Below are positions 52,844 to 61,254 of a stretch of DNA of 64,000 nt, piece after piece. The stretch is from Candidatus Altarchaeales archaeon (GTDB lineage: Archaea > Altiarchaeota > Altiarchaeia > IMC4 > SCGC-AAA252-I15): the NCBI GenBank assembly GCA_014727915.1, contig WJMO01000011.1:21466-85465 (forward strand), in the 5' to 3' direction. Below the pieces are notes generated by a model that was not told the origin of the DNA, did not search any database, and saw only the letters and a list, made by a program, of their open reading frames with translations. Both the position numbers and the translations under genes were made by a program. Positions within the stretch are counted from its first letter, which is position 1, and the number at the start of each line of letters is the position of its first letter.

Positions 52844-52863
52844 CTCACACAAAAAAATGTGAG
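52844..52863 (-). terminator. CTCACA/TGTGAG hairpin, right border of the AT-rich block
   Basis: CTCACA, an A-rich loop, TGTGAG, directly after the stop of the minus-strand gene at 52866 (read on the minus strand it has a T-rich loop). Nearly the same stem as the hairpin at 51587-51606, so the two may be a matched pair and not just terminators. Confidence 0.5.
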
Positions 52864-52865
52864 AG

Positions 52866-53795
52866 TTATTTCTGGCCTGTGGGTCGGGGGCGGGAGGCGA
52901 GATATTCCCCTGCGACCGCCTGACCATAGAAATACAGGTCCATGTTCTTCTGGGCAGTCTCCTCATGGAGCCGCCTTACAAGCTCATCCTGCCTATGCCC
53001 TGGAAGCCTCTCGCTGAGGAACTCCACCATGGGCTTCACAATCTGATAATCCCCGGATACATCCATGTTAAAAACCGGATCACGCCTCTCCTCAGGCGTG
53101 AAATAAACTGGTGCAAGATGCCGGAAGGCGATGCACAGCTTCTCAACTCCATGGGAGTACTCATCATACTCGAATTCATGCTCGGAATCCAATACCCTCC
53201 TCAAAAGCTTCCCATATGTGAGCTTTTCCCCTCCCCGAGAACTCTTGACATAGGAGCTCTCATGTGTGTCACGTATCCCCGCCTCTACCAATCCCAGGTC
53301 ATACAGCCCAAGCGGGTCCGGCACCACCTCAGTACGGCTCCTAACGGAGGCTACATGGGCTTTCCTGCCGAGGATGGACTCGATACGGCCTATAGTCCGA
53401 CCCTTGAACACATTGTCGACTATGTAGACCTCCTCCCCCGGTCTAACCCTTGAATTGATCTGTGACCTAAGACTATCCATCTTCACAGCCTCCATCGAGT
53501 CAGAGGCAAATGGGGTGGCCAACATCGTGGTTCTAGCGTTCGGAGCGATAATGCTCAACGCACCCCTCATGAAAAGCCCGATATTGCCCATGCCCTCCAA
53601 TGGGAATATGAAATGCATGTTACTCCCATCTCCCCCTTTGAGCCAGTTCTCGTCAATCCTCCTCAAGGCCTCCACAAGATCTGCATCGGCTCTGCCGAGC
53701 GCTCTGTTCACGTCAGAAGGCTCAAGACCTGAGAGCTCCCTATACTCCTCCACACTCCCCGGCCCTGGCTTGCCCTTCCACGTGGTGCTGACCAT
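52866..53795 (-). CDS. Phosphoribosyltransferase-fold protein, function unknown
   Basis: 309 aa, soluble. The segment EEVYIVDNVFKGRTIGRIESIL resembles a PRPP-loop (hhhhDDxxxTGxT) with N for the second acid and K-G for T-G; it is preceded by FIFPLEGMGNIGLFM, like the first loop of PRTases. Residues ~190-300 are helical and of unknown type (FEYDEYSHGVEKLCIAFRH). It may be an orphan PRTase-like regulator or nucleoside enzyme. Divergent from the helical-repeat gene at 53831, sharing a 35-bp promoter region. Confidence 0.6.
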   Translation of the reverse strand: MVSTTWKGKPGPGSVEEYRELSGLEPSDVNRALGRADADLVEALRRIDENWLKGGDGSNMHFIFPLEGMGNIGLFMRGALSIIAPNARTTMLATPFASDSMEAVKMDSLRSQINSRVRPGEEVYIVDNVFKGRTIGRIESILGRKAHVASVRSRTEVVPDPLGLYDLGLVEAGIRDTHESSYVKSSRGGEKLTYGKLLRRVLDSEHEFEYDEYSHGVEKLCIAFRHLAPVYFTPEERRDPVFNMDVSGDYQIVKPMVEFLSERLPGHRQDELVRRLHEETAQKNMDLYFYGQAVAGEYLASRPRPTGQK

Positions 53796-53797
53796 GG

Positions 53798-53806
53798 TTA
53801 AATTTA
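53798..53806. promoter_or_regulatory. AT-rich element in the 53795/53831 divergent intergenic
   Basis: TTAAATTTA centred about 29 bp before the ATG at 53831. A second element (TTTAATAGC, 53810-53818) is about 19 bp from the minus-strand start. Confidence 0.4.
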
Positions 53807-53830
53807 GGCTTTAATAGCTAATAGTCATTG

Positions 53831-54859
53831 ATGGACGGGAGGTCAGCACGATTGCTCGAGTTCCTGCAGAGGTACGCGGGCACGTCAGCTCATCTGCTGT
53901 TGAAGAACCAGCTCCAGAAGGCGGCCATCCAAGACGTCAACGACGCCTCCGACATCGAGCTGATGAACCTCACAGAGTCCATCGTGAGGGATATCCTACG
54001 CCCCATCCTCAGCAGGGGGAGGCTGCGTCTCGCCAGGTCCGAGCTCATGGGAGTACTGGGACTTAAGCCAGCATATGCGGGGATACCCCAGGAGATAGAT
54101 GGTGTGAGAGTCCTGCCCGAGAAGATACTGGAGATGACCGAAGACCACTACAACAGCGCCACCGAATTCGTCCTAAAGCAGGAGATGAACAGGTACAACA
54201 TCCCAGACCTGATGGAAACCGACTCGCCGACAAGGATAAGGCTCATAGAAGCCTTCGTCGACTACCATTTCGGCCCCACTGGAAAGGCCATAATAGACCG
54301 GAGGATAGAGGAACTGAGGCTTAAGGACATAGAGAACGCGCCGCAGTACAACAAGTTAATGCTGATGGAGTTCATACTCCAGGACATGCTCCTATTCTAC
54401 ATAAAGCCCCTGAAGGGCAAGCTGCTCAGGTCCGAGCTGGTGTCACTGATCGGCGTCGACCTGGAGCTAGCCCAAGGGCCAGTCCCTGAACAGGAAAGGG
54501 CGCAGAGGCAGGTCCAGACGGCAAGGGAGAACCTGACGATTCGCAGGTCCAACGCCAAGAGGAACGAGGTCGTGGACCTCCTCGTCTTCCTGGCCAAACG
54601 GGAGTTCAGCAGGAACGGCATACTCGATGTTAAAAATGTGCCTTTGAACGTTAGGGTCAGGATACTCGCTGCGGTGATGGTCATGATGTTCGGGAACATG
54701 ACCAAATACGTGCTCTCAAGGCTGGAGACGAAAGACGAGAGGATGCTCTCGAAGTTCCTGGTACTGTACGTGAAGAACTACCTTAAGCAGTTCATGCTCG
54801 CCGAAGACGCTGAAAAGGTCAAAGAGCACATGAGATCGCTCTTCCAGCTGCCCGAATGA
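53831..54859 (+). CDS. Helical-repeat protein of unknown function
   Basis: 342 aa, soluble, almost all alpha-helix. Three related units begin at about residues 21, 113 and 250: HLLLKNQLQKAAIQDV, EFVLKQEMNRYNIPDL and VFLAKREFSRNGILDV, each followed by R(I/V)-rich helices. After units 1 and 2, RGRLRLARSELMGVLGL and KGKLLRSELVSLIGVD repeat too. So an internal duplication of a ~140-aa block plus a third partial copy. No family recognised. Shares its promoter region with the PRTase-fold gene and may work with it. Confidence 0.65.
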   Translation: MDGRSARLLEFLQRYAGTSAHLLLKNQLQKAAIQDVNDASDIELMNLTESIVRDILRPILSRGRLRLARSELMGVLGLKPAYAGIPQEIDGVRVLPEKILEMTEDHYNSATEFVLKQEMNRYNIPDLMETDSPTRIRLIEAFVDYHFGPTGKAIIDRRIEELRLKDIENAPQYNKLMLMEFILQDMLLFYIKPLKGKLLRSELVSLIGVDLELAQGPVPEQERAQRQVQTARENLTIRRSNAKRNEVVDLLVFLAKREFSRNGILDVKNVPLNVRVRILAAVMVMMFGNMTKYVLSRLETKDERMLSKFLVLYVKNYLKQFMLAEDAEKVKEHMRSLFQLPE

Positions 54860-54874
54860 GAACAGCAGAAGAGC

Positions 54875-55279
54875 TCATGGCATCTTCTCGGCCAGGAGCC
54901 TAATCACAGGCTCCGCAACCAGCAGGTCATATGATGTGACTATCCCCACGGTCTTGCCCTTGTCCACGGCCACAAGCTTCTTTATGCGCTTGTCGCGCAT
55001 GAGCCTGGCAGCAGCCTCTATCTCGGACTCGGCGTGTATCGTATGGACTGGCGCCGACATCAACTCCGGCGCCCGCACCTTCTTCGGGTCCAGGGAGGCG
55101 GACACGACCTTCTCCACAAGGTCGTGTTGTGTGACGATGCCCAAGATCCTCCCCTCATCTAGTATCACCACGGAGGAGATGAAGTTCTCCCGCATCTGTG
55201 TGGCCAGCTGCTGGGCCGTAGACTCAGCGGAACCGAATATTATCCTCCTGGTCATCACGTCAGAAACCTTTATCCCCAT
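54875..55279 (-). CDS. Tandem CBS-domain protein
   Basis: 134 aa from the ATG at 55279 (MGIKVSDVMTRR), two bases after the stop of the upstream protease gene. Two CBS motifs: SVVILDEGRILGIVTQHDLVEKV and KLVAVDKGKTVGIVTSYDLL. A stand-alone CBS pair binds adenosyl nucleotides and usually senses energy state. Last gene of a three-gene minus-strand operon of exported proteins, an odd place for a cytoplasmic nucleotide sensor. Confidence 0.9.
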   Translation of the reverse strand: MGIKVSDVMTRRIIFGSAESTAQQLATQMRENFISSVVILDEGRILGIVTQHDLVEKVVSASLDPKKVRAPELMSAPVHTIHAESEIEAAARLMRDKRIKKLVAVDKGKTVGIVTSYDLLVAEPVIRLLAEKMP

Positions 55280-55281
55280 CC

Positions 55282-58200
55282 CTACAGCCTCTTTACGTAT
55301 CTCTTGCAGTATTTGTACGCTGGTGTCGTGCACGGAAGCTCTTCAGCGTGTATGTAGCCTATGGGCGTGTCGTATGTTCTCTCCTCTGTCTCGCACATTA
55401 TGGTGATGTTCTCCTTCTCATAGGTGCGGGTGCTGTAGCTGAACAGGGGGATTGTACCCGGCAGGTTCTCGGTGTAGGCGTAACCGAGGAACCCTGTGTT
55501 CACGTACCCGCGCTCTGACTCGTTCCTGTTGCTGCTAAGGAAGAAGTCGTTGCTGTCATCGTTGAAGTGCCGGTATATGGGCACAGCATCGGGGTGGGGC
55601 TGCAACCTGATGTAGCCCACGACCTTGCCCCGTGTGTACTTGTCCATAGTCGGGGATATGAAGGTCCGGGTTCCCGCGCAAGCTTCCGTGTCCACATAGT
55701 TCTCTTCAGTATCGCCCTCCTTGAAAAGCCATAAGAGCGTCGAATTAGGCGGGCTTTTGTAATATGCGTAGCCGAGGCCCTCGCCCCAGCTGACGTTGCC
55801 GTCTATGAAATGCCCGGTCAGGTCATAGCAGTCACCGTGGCAGCTGTTATACGAGTAGCCCAGGAGCTTCAACCGCACATACTCCGTGTGGGTTATGTCC
55901 GCCGCCGCATCCGGGCTGACCTTCACGTCCATATCCCCCGTTTCAGCGTCATTCTTCAGGTATAGGTAGATCGGAGTCGTATCCGCGGCGGGTATGGCGC
56001 TTATGTAGCCGATCGGAGAGCTCCTGGCCAGGTTGTTCAGGAACTTGTTGGTCTCCCCGCAGGCGTCTATGCTGACCATGTTCTCAACCACGCAGACGGT
56101 GGGGTGGCAGTCCATCCTGAACAGCCAGCAGAAGAACTCCCCTATGGCGCTGAAAAGGTCTGCGAAGAACTCGCCTATGGCGATGAAGATGTCCACTATG
56201 AACTCGAACGCTGCGACGATGCAGTCCCAGAGCAGCTCGAGGGTCGCCACCAGCATGCGACCAAGCTCGGCGAACAGGACAGCGGGGTTGTACCAGCCTT
56301 CAGCCAGGGCTTGGAGGCTCTCGCCAAGTGTGTTTATGAACTCGTTGGCGCCTAGGAGCACGCCGCCTATGAGCTCGTCAACTGCGCCGAATACTCCCCC
56401 GATGAGGGGCACTTCATCGGTGTATCCCCCCCAACCGAATATGAACTCTGAAATGAACCCGACAACAAGTGTGGCTGTCCCCCCCACCATCTCCGTCAGC
56501 CCCTCGAGCACCTCGCCGTCGGCGAAGTCGTCAGCGCCGTTGCTCATCATCGCCAGAGACTGGGCTGCAGCCAGTTCGGTCCTTATCTGGTCCAGGTTCC
56601 CGGGTGGCAGGGGGCCGTTGCTGACTCCAAGGTATATCCTGTTCCACATGGGTATGCTGTCCCAGAGGTTCATCTCACCCCAGTAGCGTGCTAGCCGTGA
56701 TTCCTCCAGCTCGTACTGGTAACCCCAGGGGTTGTAGATGCCGTATACCGTCTCCCAGACCCCGGGTATGTGGGGGTTCTCCCTCTGGCAGTAGCTGACT
56801 ATCACCACCCAATGGGATGATTCCACGTTCCCGCCGCCGTCGGTTGTCAAACCCACGATTACGGGCACGCCGTCGTCTATGAACCTCTTAATGTCGTTGA
56901 AGTCGCCGTTCTGGTATATCTCAGCGTTCACACCCTGGCTGCGGGTGTAGTCCACAAGCCCGACGGGGTCGCTGAACATCCCTCCCTCGGCGCCGAATGA
57001 CTCGCTGCTGTCGTCCGCGCGAATCTCGTCGTCGACCAGCTGGTGGGTGTATGAGTCGTCGCCTGTGAGGAACCTGAGCGTGTAGGCGAGGCTGGTGGTC
57101 CCGCAGGAGTTGGTGCTGCCCTGGCCAGGCAGCCAGATGCTGTCCACCTGCACCGTCCGTGTGACGGAGGAGTTCCTACCGCCCATGTCCACTACTGTGT
57201 GGGTGAGTTCGTAGGTCATTGGGGATCCATATTGTCTGTAGTAGTCTTCTCCTGTTGCGAGCGGGGTTGAGCCACTGCTCCACATGTGCTCTGACAGGTC
57301 ATGGTCTCCCTGCGAGGCGGCCGTGGAATGCCAGACGTTCAGCCCGCGGTCGTAGCCGAATGTGAACTCCGCCCGCGGCATGTTGGGCCTGGCCGGGTCT
57401 ACGAGTATGCTGCGGGTGACTGTAGCGTTGTCTCCGCTGTCGTCGGTTACCGTGAGCGAGACCATGAACTGGCCATGTGATGGGAACATGTAGGTGATAT
57501 TCTGGGTGGTGTATGTCACTCCGTCTCCGAAGTCCCAGTACCATGCGGTGATGGTCCCGTCCCTGTCGGATGAGTTGTCCGTGAATGTCGCCTCGGCGAT
57601 GCTTGGATCGAGGTCAAAGTAGAAGTCCGCGTAGGGTATGCTGTTCATCGCAGGCGTCGCATCCCATGGTCCCATCTTCATGCCCCTCAACAGCTCTGAT
57701 CCGCTGTCCCGGTAGTAGTTTCCTAGAGTGTCTTTTGCCCTGCCTATGGCCATCATCGGCGTCTCAGGGCAGCTGAGGTCCATCTCCTCCTCGTCTCCGA
57801 GGTAGGACGCTCCAGACGAGGTGCTCATGCGGCCTGGCAGCTCAACCTTCACGGTCTTGACCCATCCGTTGTTGTCCTCCCTGTACTCTGCCACTTCGAA
57901 TGCGGAGTCCACGTAGGCTGTGACGTTCCAGTCTCCGGCGTCCTTGAATATGAGCGCGTTGGGGAACTCTATCACCGTCCTGTTGCCTGCATCCAACTGG
58001 GGCACGGTCTTCGTTACAGGCTCGCACATCCAGTACAGAGTGAGATTCGCTTCTGGAGAGTCGCGGAAGCCCCTGTTCTCCACTTCCACGGCTATCGAGG
58101 CATATCTCATCATACGCAGCCTCGAGGGCATGTACTCGACGTGGGTTATCGTGAGGTCCGGTAGGAGGGCGCAGACGCCCTCGTCGCAGGCATAGTCTCC

Positions 58201-58536
58201 AGGGCACTGTGATACGAGCTCGGACACCCTTGTTCCGTTACAGTGGTATTCTCTCACATGGGTTGTGTTGACGCACTCGTCCTCCCTGGCTGTTATGCAG
58301 GATGCGGAACCCCGTATGAAAAGGTCCAAGCCGGACTGTGGCGTTCCGGTGCATGAGAGGCATGTGACAAACCGCATGTCCCTTATGTACCTCGCGTAGA
58401 TGTCCGGTTTGTATATGGCGCTTTCGGAGATGAGGTTGTCCGCCATAGAATAAGGTGCAATGGTATGGTCGAGGCTGACGGCTGAGGCCAGAGATGCCAA
58501 GCATGCCATTATCATCACGGCCATGGCTTTTTTCAC
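55282..58536 (-). CDS. Secreted C39-like cysteine protease with CARDB, PKD and lectin-type repeats
   Basis: 1084 aa from a GTG overlapping the previous stop (GTGA); the open frame upstream is Arg-rich artefact. Signal peptide (KAMAVMIMACLASLASA). CARDB-like domain (about 120-230, LPDLTITHVEYMPSRL), PKD domain (about 300-370, WYWDFGDGVTY), then a papain-fold C39_2-type peptidase: QGSTNSCGTTS (Cys near 475), SSHWVVIVSY (His near 576), YNPWG (Asn near 601). Next come amphipathic/hydrophobic helices (about 660-800), and finally DUF5648-like repeats (PIYRHFNDDSNDFFLSS, LGYAYTENLPGTIPLF). Probably cleaves surface or extracellular proteins. Confidence 0.82.
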   Translation of the reverse strand: MKKAMAVMIMACLASLASAVSLDHTIAPYSMADNLISESAIYKPDIYARYIRDMRFVTCLSCTGTPQSGLDLFIRGSASCITAREDECVNTTHVREYHCNGTRVSELVSQCPGDYACDEGVCALLPDLTITHVEYMPSRLRMMRYASIAVEVENRGFRDSPEANLTLYWMCEPVTKTVPQLDAGNRTVIEFPNALIFKDAGDWNVTAYVDSAFEVAEYREDNNGWVKTVKVELPGRMSTSSGASYLGDEEEMDLSCPETPMMAIGRAKDTLGNYYRDSGSELLRGMKMGPWDATPAMNSIPYADFYFDLDPSIAEATFTDNSSDRDGTITAWYWDFGDGVTYTTQNITYMFPSHGQFMVSLTVTDDSGDNATVTRSILVDPARPNMPRAEFTFGYDRGLNVWHSTAASQGDHDLSEHMWSSGSTPLATGEDYYRQYGSPMTYELTHTVVDMGGRNSSVTRTVQVDSIWLPGQGSTNSCGTTSLAYTLRFLTGDDSYTHQLVDDEIRADDSSESFGAEGGMFSDPVGLVDYTRSQGVNAEIYQNGDFNDIKRFIDDGVPVIVGLTTDGGGNVESSHWVVIVSYCQRENPHIPGVWETVYGIYNPWGYQYELEESRLARYWGEMNLWDSIPMWNRIYLGVSNGPLPPGNLDQIRTELAAAQSLAMMSNGADDFADGEVLEGLTEMVGGTATLVVGFISEFIFGWGGYTDEVPLIGGVFGAVDELIGGVLLGANEFINTLGESLQALAEGWYNPAVLFAELGRMLVATLELLWDCIVAAFEFIVDIFIAIGEFFADLFSAIGEFFCWLFRMDCHPTVCVVENMVSIDACGETNKFLNNLARSSPIGYISAIPAADTTPIYLYLKNDAETGDMDVKVSPDAAADITHTEYVRLKLLGYSYNSCHGDCYDLTGHFIDGNVSWGEGLGYAYYKSPPNSTLLWLFKEGDTEENYVDTEACAGTRTFISPTMDKYTRGKVVGYIRLQPHPDAVPIYRHFNDDSNDFFLSSNRNESERGYVNTGFLGYAYTENLPGTIPLFSYSTRTYEKENITIMCETEERTYDTPIGYIHAEELPCTTPAYKYCKRYVKRL

Positions 58537-61214
58537 ACTCCCACCCCCACGGGCGCGTCCTCCCCGTACTCGACGTATGCTATCCCGTCCTCGTCTATCG
58601 CCACCACGTACTCGTCGTTGCCTCCTTCCAGCAGCTCTCCGCATGCCAGGGAGTCGTATTTCGTCCAGGGGAAGTAGTTGACCTTCAACGGCCCGGTCAT
58701 GTCGTATACGTAGACTGCGCCGTCGTCGTCGACGCCGACTACGAGCTCGTCCTTCCCATCCCCGACCATGTTCCCGGCTGTGAGCCTGTCATGGGGTGTG
58801 AAACGCTCCAGTCGGAATGATATCCTCTCTGTCAGGGTGTCATCGGAAAATACCGAGACCGTGTCGTCCGAGTTATAGGCTATCGCCAGCTCTTTCTTGC
58901 CGTCGCCGAATAGGTCTGCCAGGGCTGCCCCGTCGTCGCCTCCAGCGTCCCCGTGGTATCTGACCCCCTTGAAGTCCTTGCCCAGCCCACGGGAGGTGAG
59001 GTAGAATCCGCCGCTGTCATACAGGTATGCTGTGTCGTCTCCTTTCTTCACCACCACCATCTCGGATTTGCCGTCCCCGACCAAATCGCCCGCGATGAAC
59101 CCGTCGTCCTGTTCGAAGTCCGCGTTGAAGGAGGAGAGCATCGTGCCTGCTGCATCGTAGACATAAACGTTCCCGTCCTCGCTGTTCGCTATCAGGATCT
59201 CTGCCCTCTCGTCTCCCACCACGTCCGACACCGCCAGACGGTCGTATTGGCTGTAGACCGATGTTAAGTTCGCGGCTCTCGACCCGTTCACCAGTATGAC
59301 ATATACTCTGCCTTCCTCCACTGACGCGTAGGCCAGCTCGTCCCTGGCGCCGGGGAGAAGGTCTCCCACCGCAAGGTCGTCGAAGCGTTCGAACGGGAGA
59401 GATATCCTTATGCCCTCCCTGCAGCTGCAGAGTGTCCCTATCTTCAGATTGGTCTCGTTGACAGCGACCTTCTTGGTGAACGTGGTCTCGTTGGTGTTGC
59501 CTGCCATGTCGCATGCGACAGCCCGGTACATGACGGTGCTGTAGTTCATGAGGGACCGGTTCGCACGGCTGCAGGCTACGTTTGACTCTCCTGTAAAGCA
59601 GCAGTTTCCGATGTACCTCTCCTCGACCTCGTTGCACTCAGTGTCTATCCCGGACTCGTACAGCCGTATCCTGTGTATGCCGGTGTCATCGGATGCCTCG
59701 GCTGTTATGTTGGGCTTACTGGAGTAGTAGAATGTCTGGGGTTGACCAGACAACGATATCAACGGCGGATTAGGGTCCAATAGGTCGTAGTGGAAGTTCC
59801 GCTCTATCTGCGGCCCGCAGAGGTCGGTCGCGTCAACGGTAGTTGCAGGAGGTATCCAGGACCCTGACAGCAGGCAGTTCTCGCAGAGCCGGACCTCGTT
59901 ATAGATGGGTGTAACCTCCCATAGCCCCTCTGAGAGGCATCCGCTGTATACCAGCTTGGGGTTTTCTGTGCTGCCGTTGAGGGGCCAGGCTGCGGGCATT
60001 ATCCTCTCCGCCCCCGAGGTCTGGTGCTCCGCCCTCACGAGAACGTGTGTCGCGTGCTCCTCCCTGAAAGGTGTCAGGTCGCCTTTTATGGGCCTGCACC
60101 CGAGCTCATAGCACATCCTCCCGGTCCCGCAGGATTGTACCGCGCACTGGCAGGGCCTGTAGCTGAGCCCGCCAATCCCGCCGGCTGCGGCCTCCACTGC
60201 AGTGAGGCATTCGCAACCGGATGGGCATGTGGGCCCCGGCCTATAGCAGTACATCGGCGTGTCTGGTGTGCCTCCGCTCCCAGGGCCTCCGTCCACCACC
60301 GTGCCAGGGTCTCCTCCGCTGCCAGGCACCGACCCGCATGGTGTGCTGCTGCACTGCTCGAAGTTGCCTGCAAAGACGAGGTTTGCCGAGGCCGCGGTCA
60401 TGCACGCACACCCTGCAGGACAGCCGCCGGAGGGCCCTCCCCCGTCCTGCACGTCCACGCTGCCGTCGATGGTCTCAACGTTGCCGAAGTCGTCTGTGAC
60501 CTGTATCTGGAGCATGGCCTTTGAACCGTAGGGTCCGTCGTTCCCGACACATGATGCCACTGCCGCGCCCCTCGGGTAGCAGGTCTCCACGGTCTTCCTG
60601 TTGACTATGAGCTTGACCATCCTTATCCCGTCCAAGTCCCCCACCTGCATGCTGTACGCGACCGTTTCAACGCCCTTCAAGGGTATCGCGGGCGTTTTGG
60701 TGTAGTGGATGGTAGTCGGGTTTTGGGGCTGGGTTGTGGTTGGGTAGGTGGTTATGATGTCTATGGCAGGTGGTATCGTGACCGTTGGCATCTGTGTGGT
60801 TGTGGTCTGGGCATATTTCAATGTTGTGGTGGTCTGTGCCGGCTTCAAGGTTGTGGTCACTGACGGCTTCAACGTGGTGGTCGTCGCCTTGACTGTCGTG
60901 GTGGGCGCTATGCAGGTGCATTTCCCATAGTAGCTCGTGCACTGGAGGTTATTGGGGCAGTAGCCTTCGCAGGTGTTCGACTTTTGGTTGAGCGTGCAGG
61001 GCCTAACTGTGGTCGTGGTTGTCGTGGCGTCCGCGCAGGTGCAGTATCCCCCGGGGTGGCTGATGGTGAACTTGTACGTGCAGGCCTGTCCCTTCGGGCA
61101 TGTTCCAGAGCATGAGGGCGGGTTCGAGGTCTGGCAGGTGTATTGCGTCTGAGCGGCGGTGGAAACGATGATCAGCAGCAGCGCTAGAACTGTTATCCTC
61201 CTCAAATTTACCAC
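58533..61214 (-). CDS. Secreted Thr-rich linker / beta-propeller protein
   Basis: 893 aa, GTG start with GGTGG just upstream. Signal peptide (ITVLALLLIIVSTAAQ). Two small Cys-rich domains (CQTSNPPSCSGTCPKGQACT; CEGYCPNNLQCTSYYGKCTC) joined by long Thr/Pro linkers (about 65-165), likely O-glycosylated. Ig-like segments and several Cys-rich patches (CPAGCACM, CPSGCECL). Residues ~600-890 have six propeller repeats of the type (D)RLAVGDLVGDGKDELVV...GxVYVYD. The stop overlaps the protease start, so the two are co-translated. Confidence 0.8.
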   Translation of the reverse strand: MVNLRRITVLALLLIIVSTAAQTQYTCQTSNPPSCSGTCPKGQACTYKFTISHPGGYCTCADATTTTTTVRPCTLNQKSNTCEGYCPNNLQCTSYYGKCTCIAPTTTVKATTTTLKPSVTTTLKPAQTTTTLKYAQTTTTQMPTVTIPPAIDIITTYPTTTQPQNPTTIHYTKTPAIPLKGVETVAYSMQVGDLDGIRMVKLIVNRKTVETCYPRGAAVASCVGNDGPYGSKAMLQIQVTDDFGNVETIDGSVDVQDGGGPSGGCPAGCACMTAASANLVFAGNFEQCSSTPCGSVPGSGGDPGTVVDGGPGSGGTPDTPMYCYRPGPTCPSGCECLTAVEAAAGGIGGLSYRPCQCAVQSCGTGRMCYELGCRPIKGDLTPFREEHATHVLVRAEHQTSGAERIMPAAWPLNGSTENPKLVYSGCLSEGLWEVTPIYNEVRLCENCLLSGSWIPPATTVDATDLCGPQIERNFHYDLLDPNPPLISLSGQPQTFYYSSKPNITAEASDDTGIHRIRLYESGIDTECNEVEERYIGNCCFTGESNVACSRANRSLMNYSTVMYRAVACDMAGNTNETTFTKKVAVNETNLKIGTLCSCREGIRISLPFERFDDLAVGDLLPGARDELAYASVEEGRVYVILVNGSRAANLTSVYSQYDRLAVSDVVGDERAEILIANSEDGNVYVYDAAGTMLSSFNADFEQDDGFIAGDLVGDGKSEMVVVKKGDDTAYLYDSGGFYLTSRGLGKDFKGVRYHGDAGGDDGAALADLFGDGKKELAIAYNSDDTVSVFSDDTLTERISFRLERFTPHDRLTAGNMVGDGKDELVVGVDDDGAVYVYDMTGPLKVNYFPWTKYDSLACGELLEGGNDEYVVAIDEDGIAYVEYGEDAPVGVGV

Positions 61215-61224
61215 CCACCTGCGA

Positions 61225-61235
61225 ATTATTATATG
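61225..61235 (+). promoter_or_regulatory. TATA box of the DUF362 gene
   Basis: ATTATTATATG, centred about 25 bp before the ATG at 61255, in the 40-bp gap between divergent genes. Confidence 0.55.
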
Positions 61236-61254
61236 TAAATATTAATAAGAGACT

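Noticed and set aside
51984..52865. tRNA or other structured RNA gene in the AT-rich block
   Set aside because: I found no cloverleaf-like sequence or GC-rich stems; a non-coding RNA at 52020-52360 remains possible but unsupported.
58537..58644. Arg/Gly-rich N-terminal extension of the C39-like protease
   Set aside because: It lies inside the coding end of the upstream propeller gene; the GTG at 58536 starts a normal signal peptide and overlaps the stop as GTGA.
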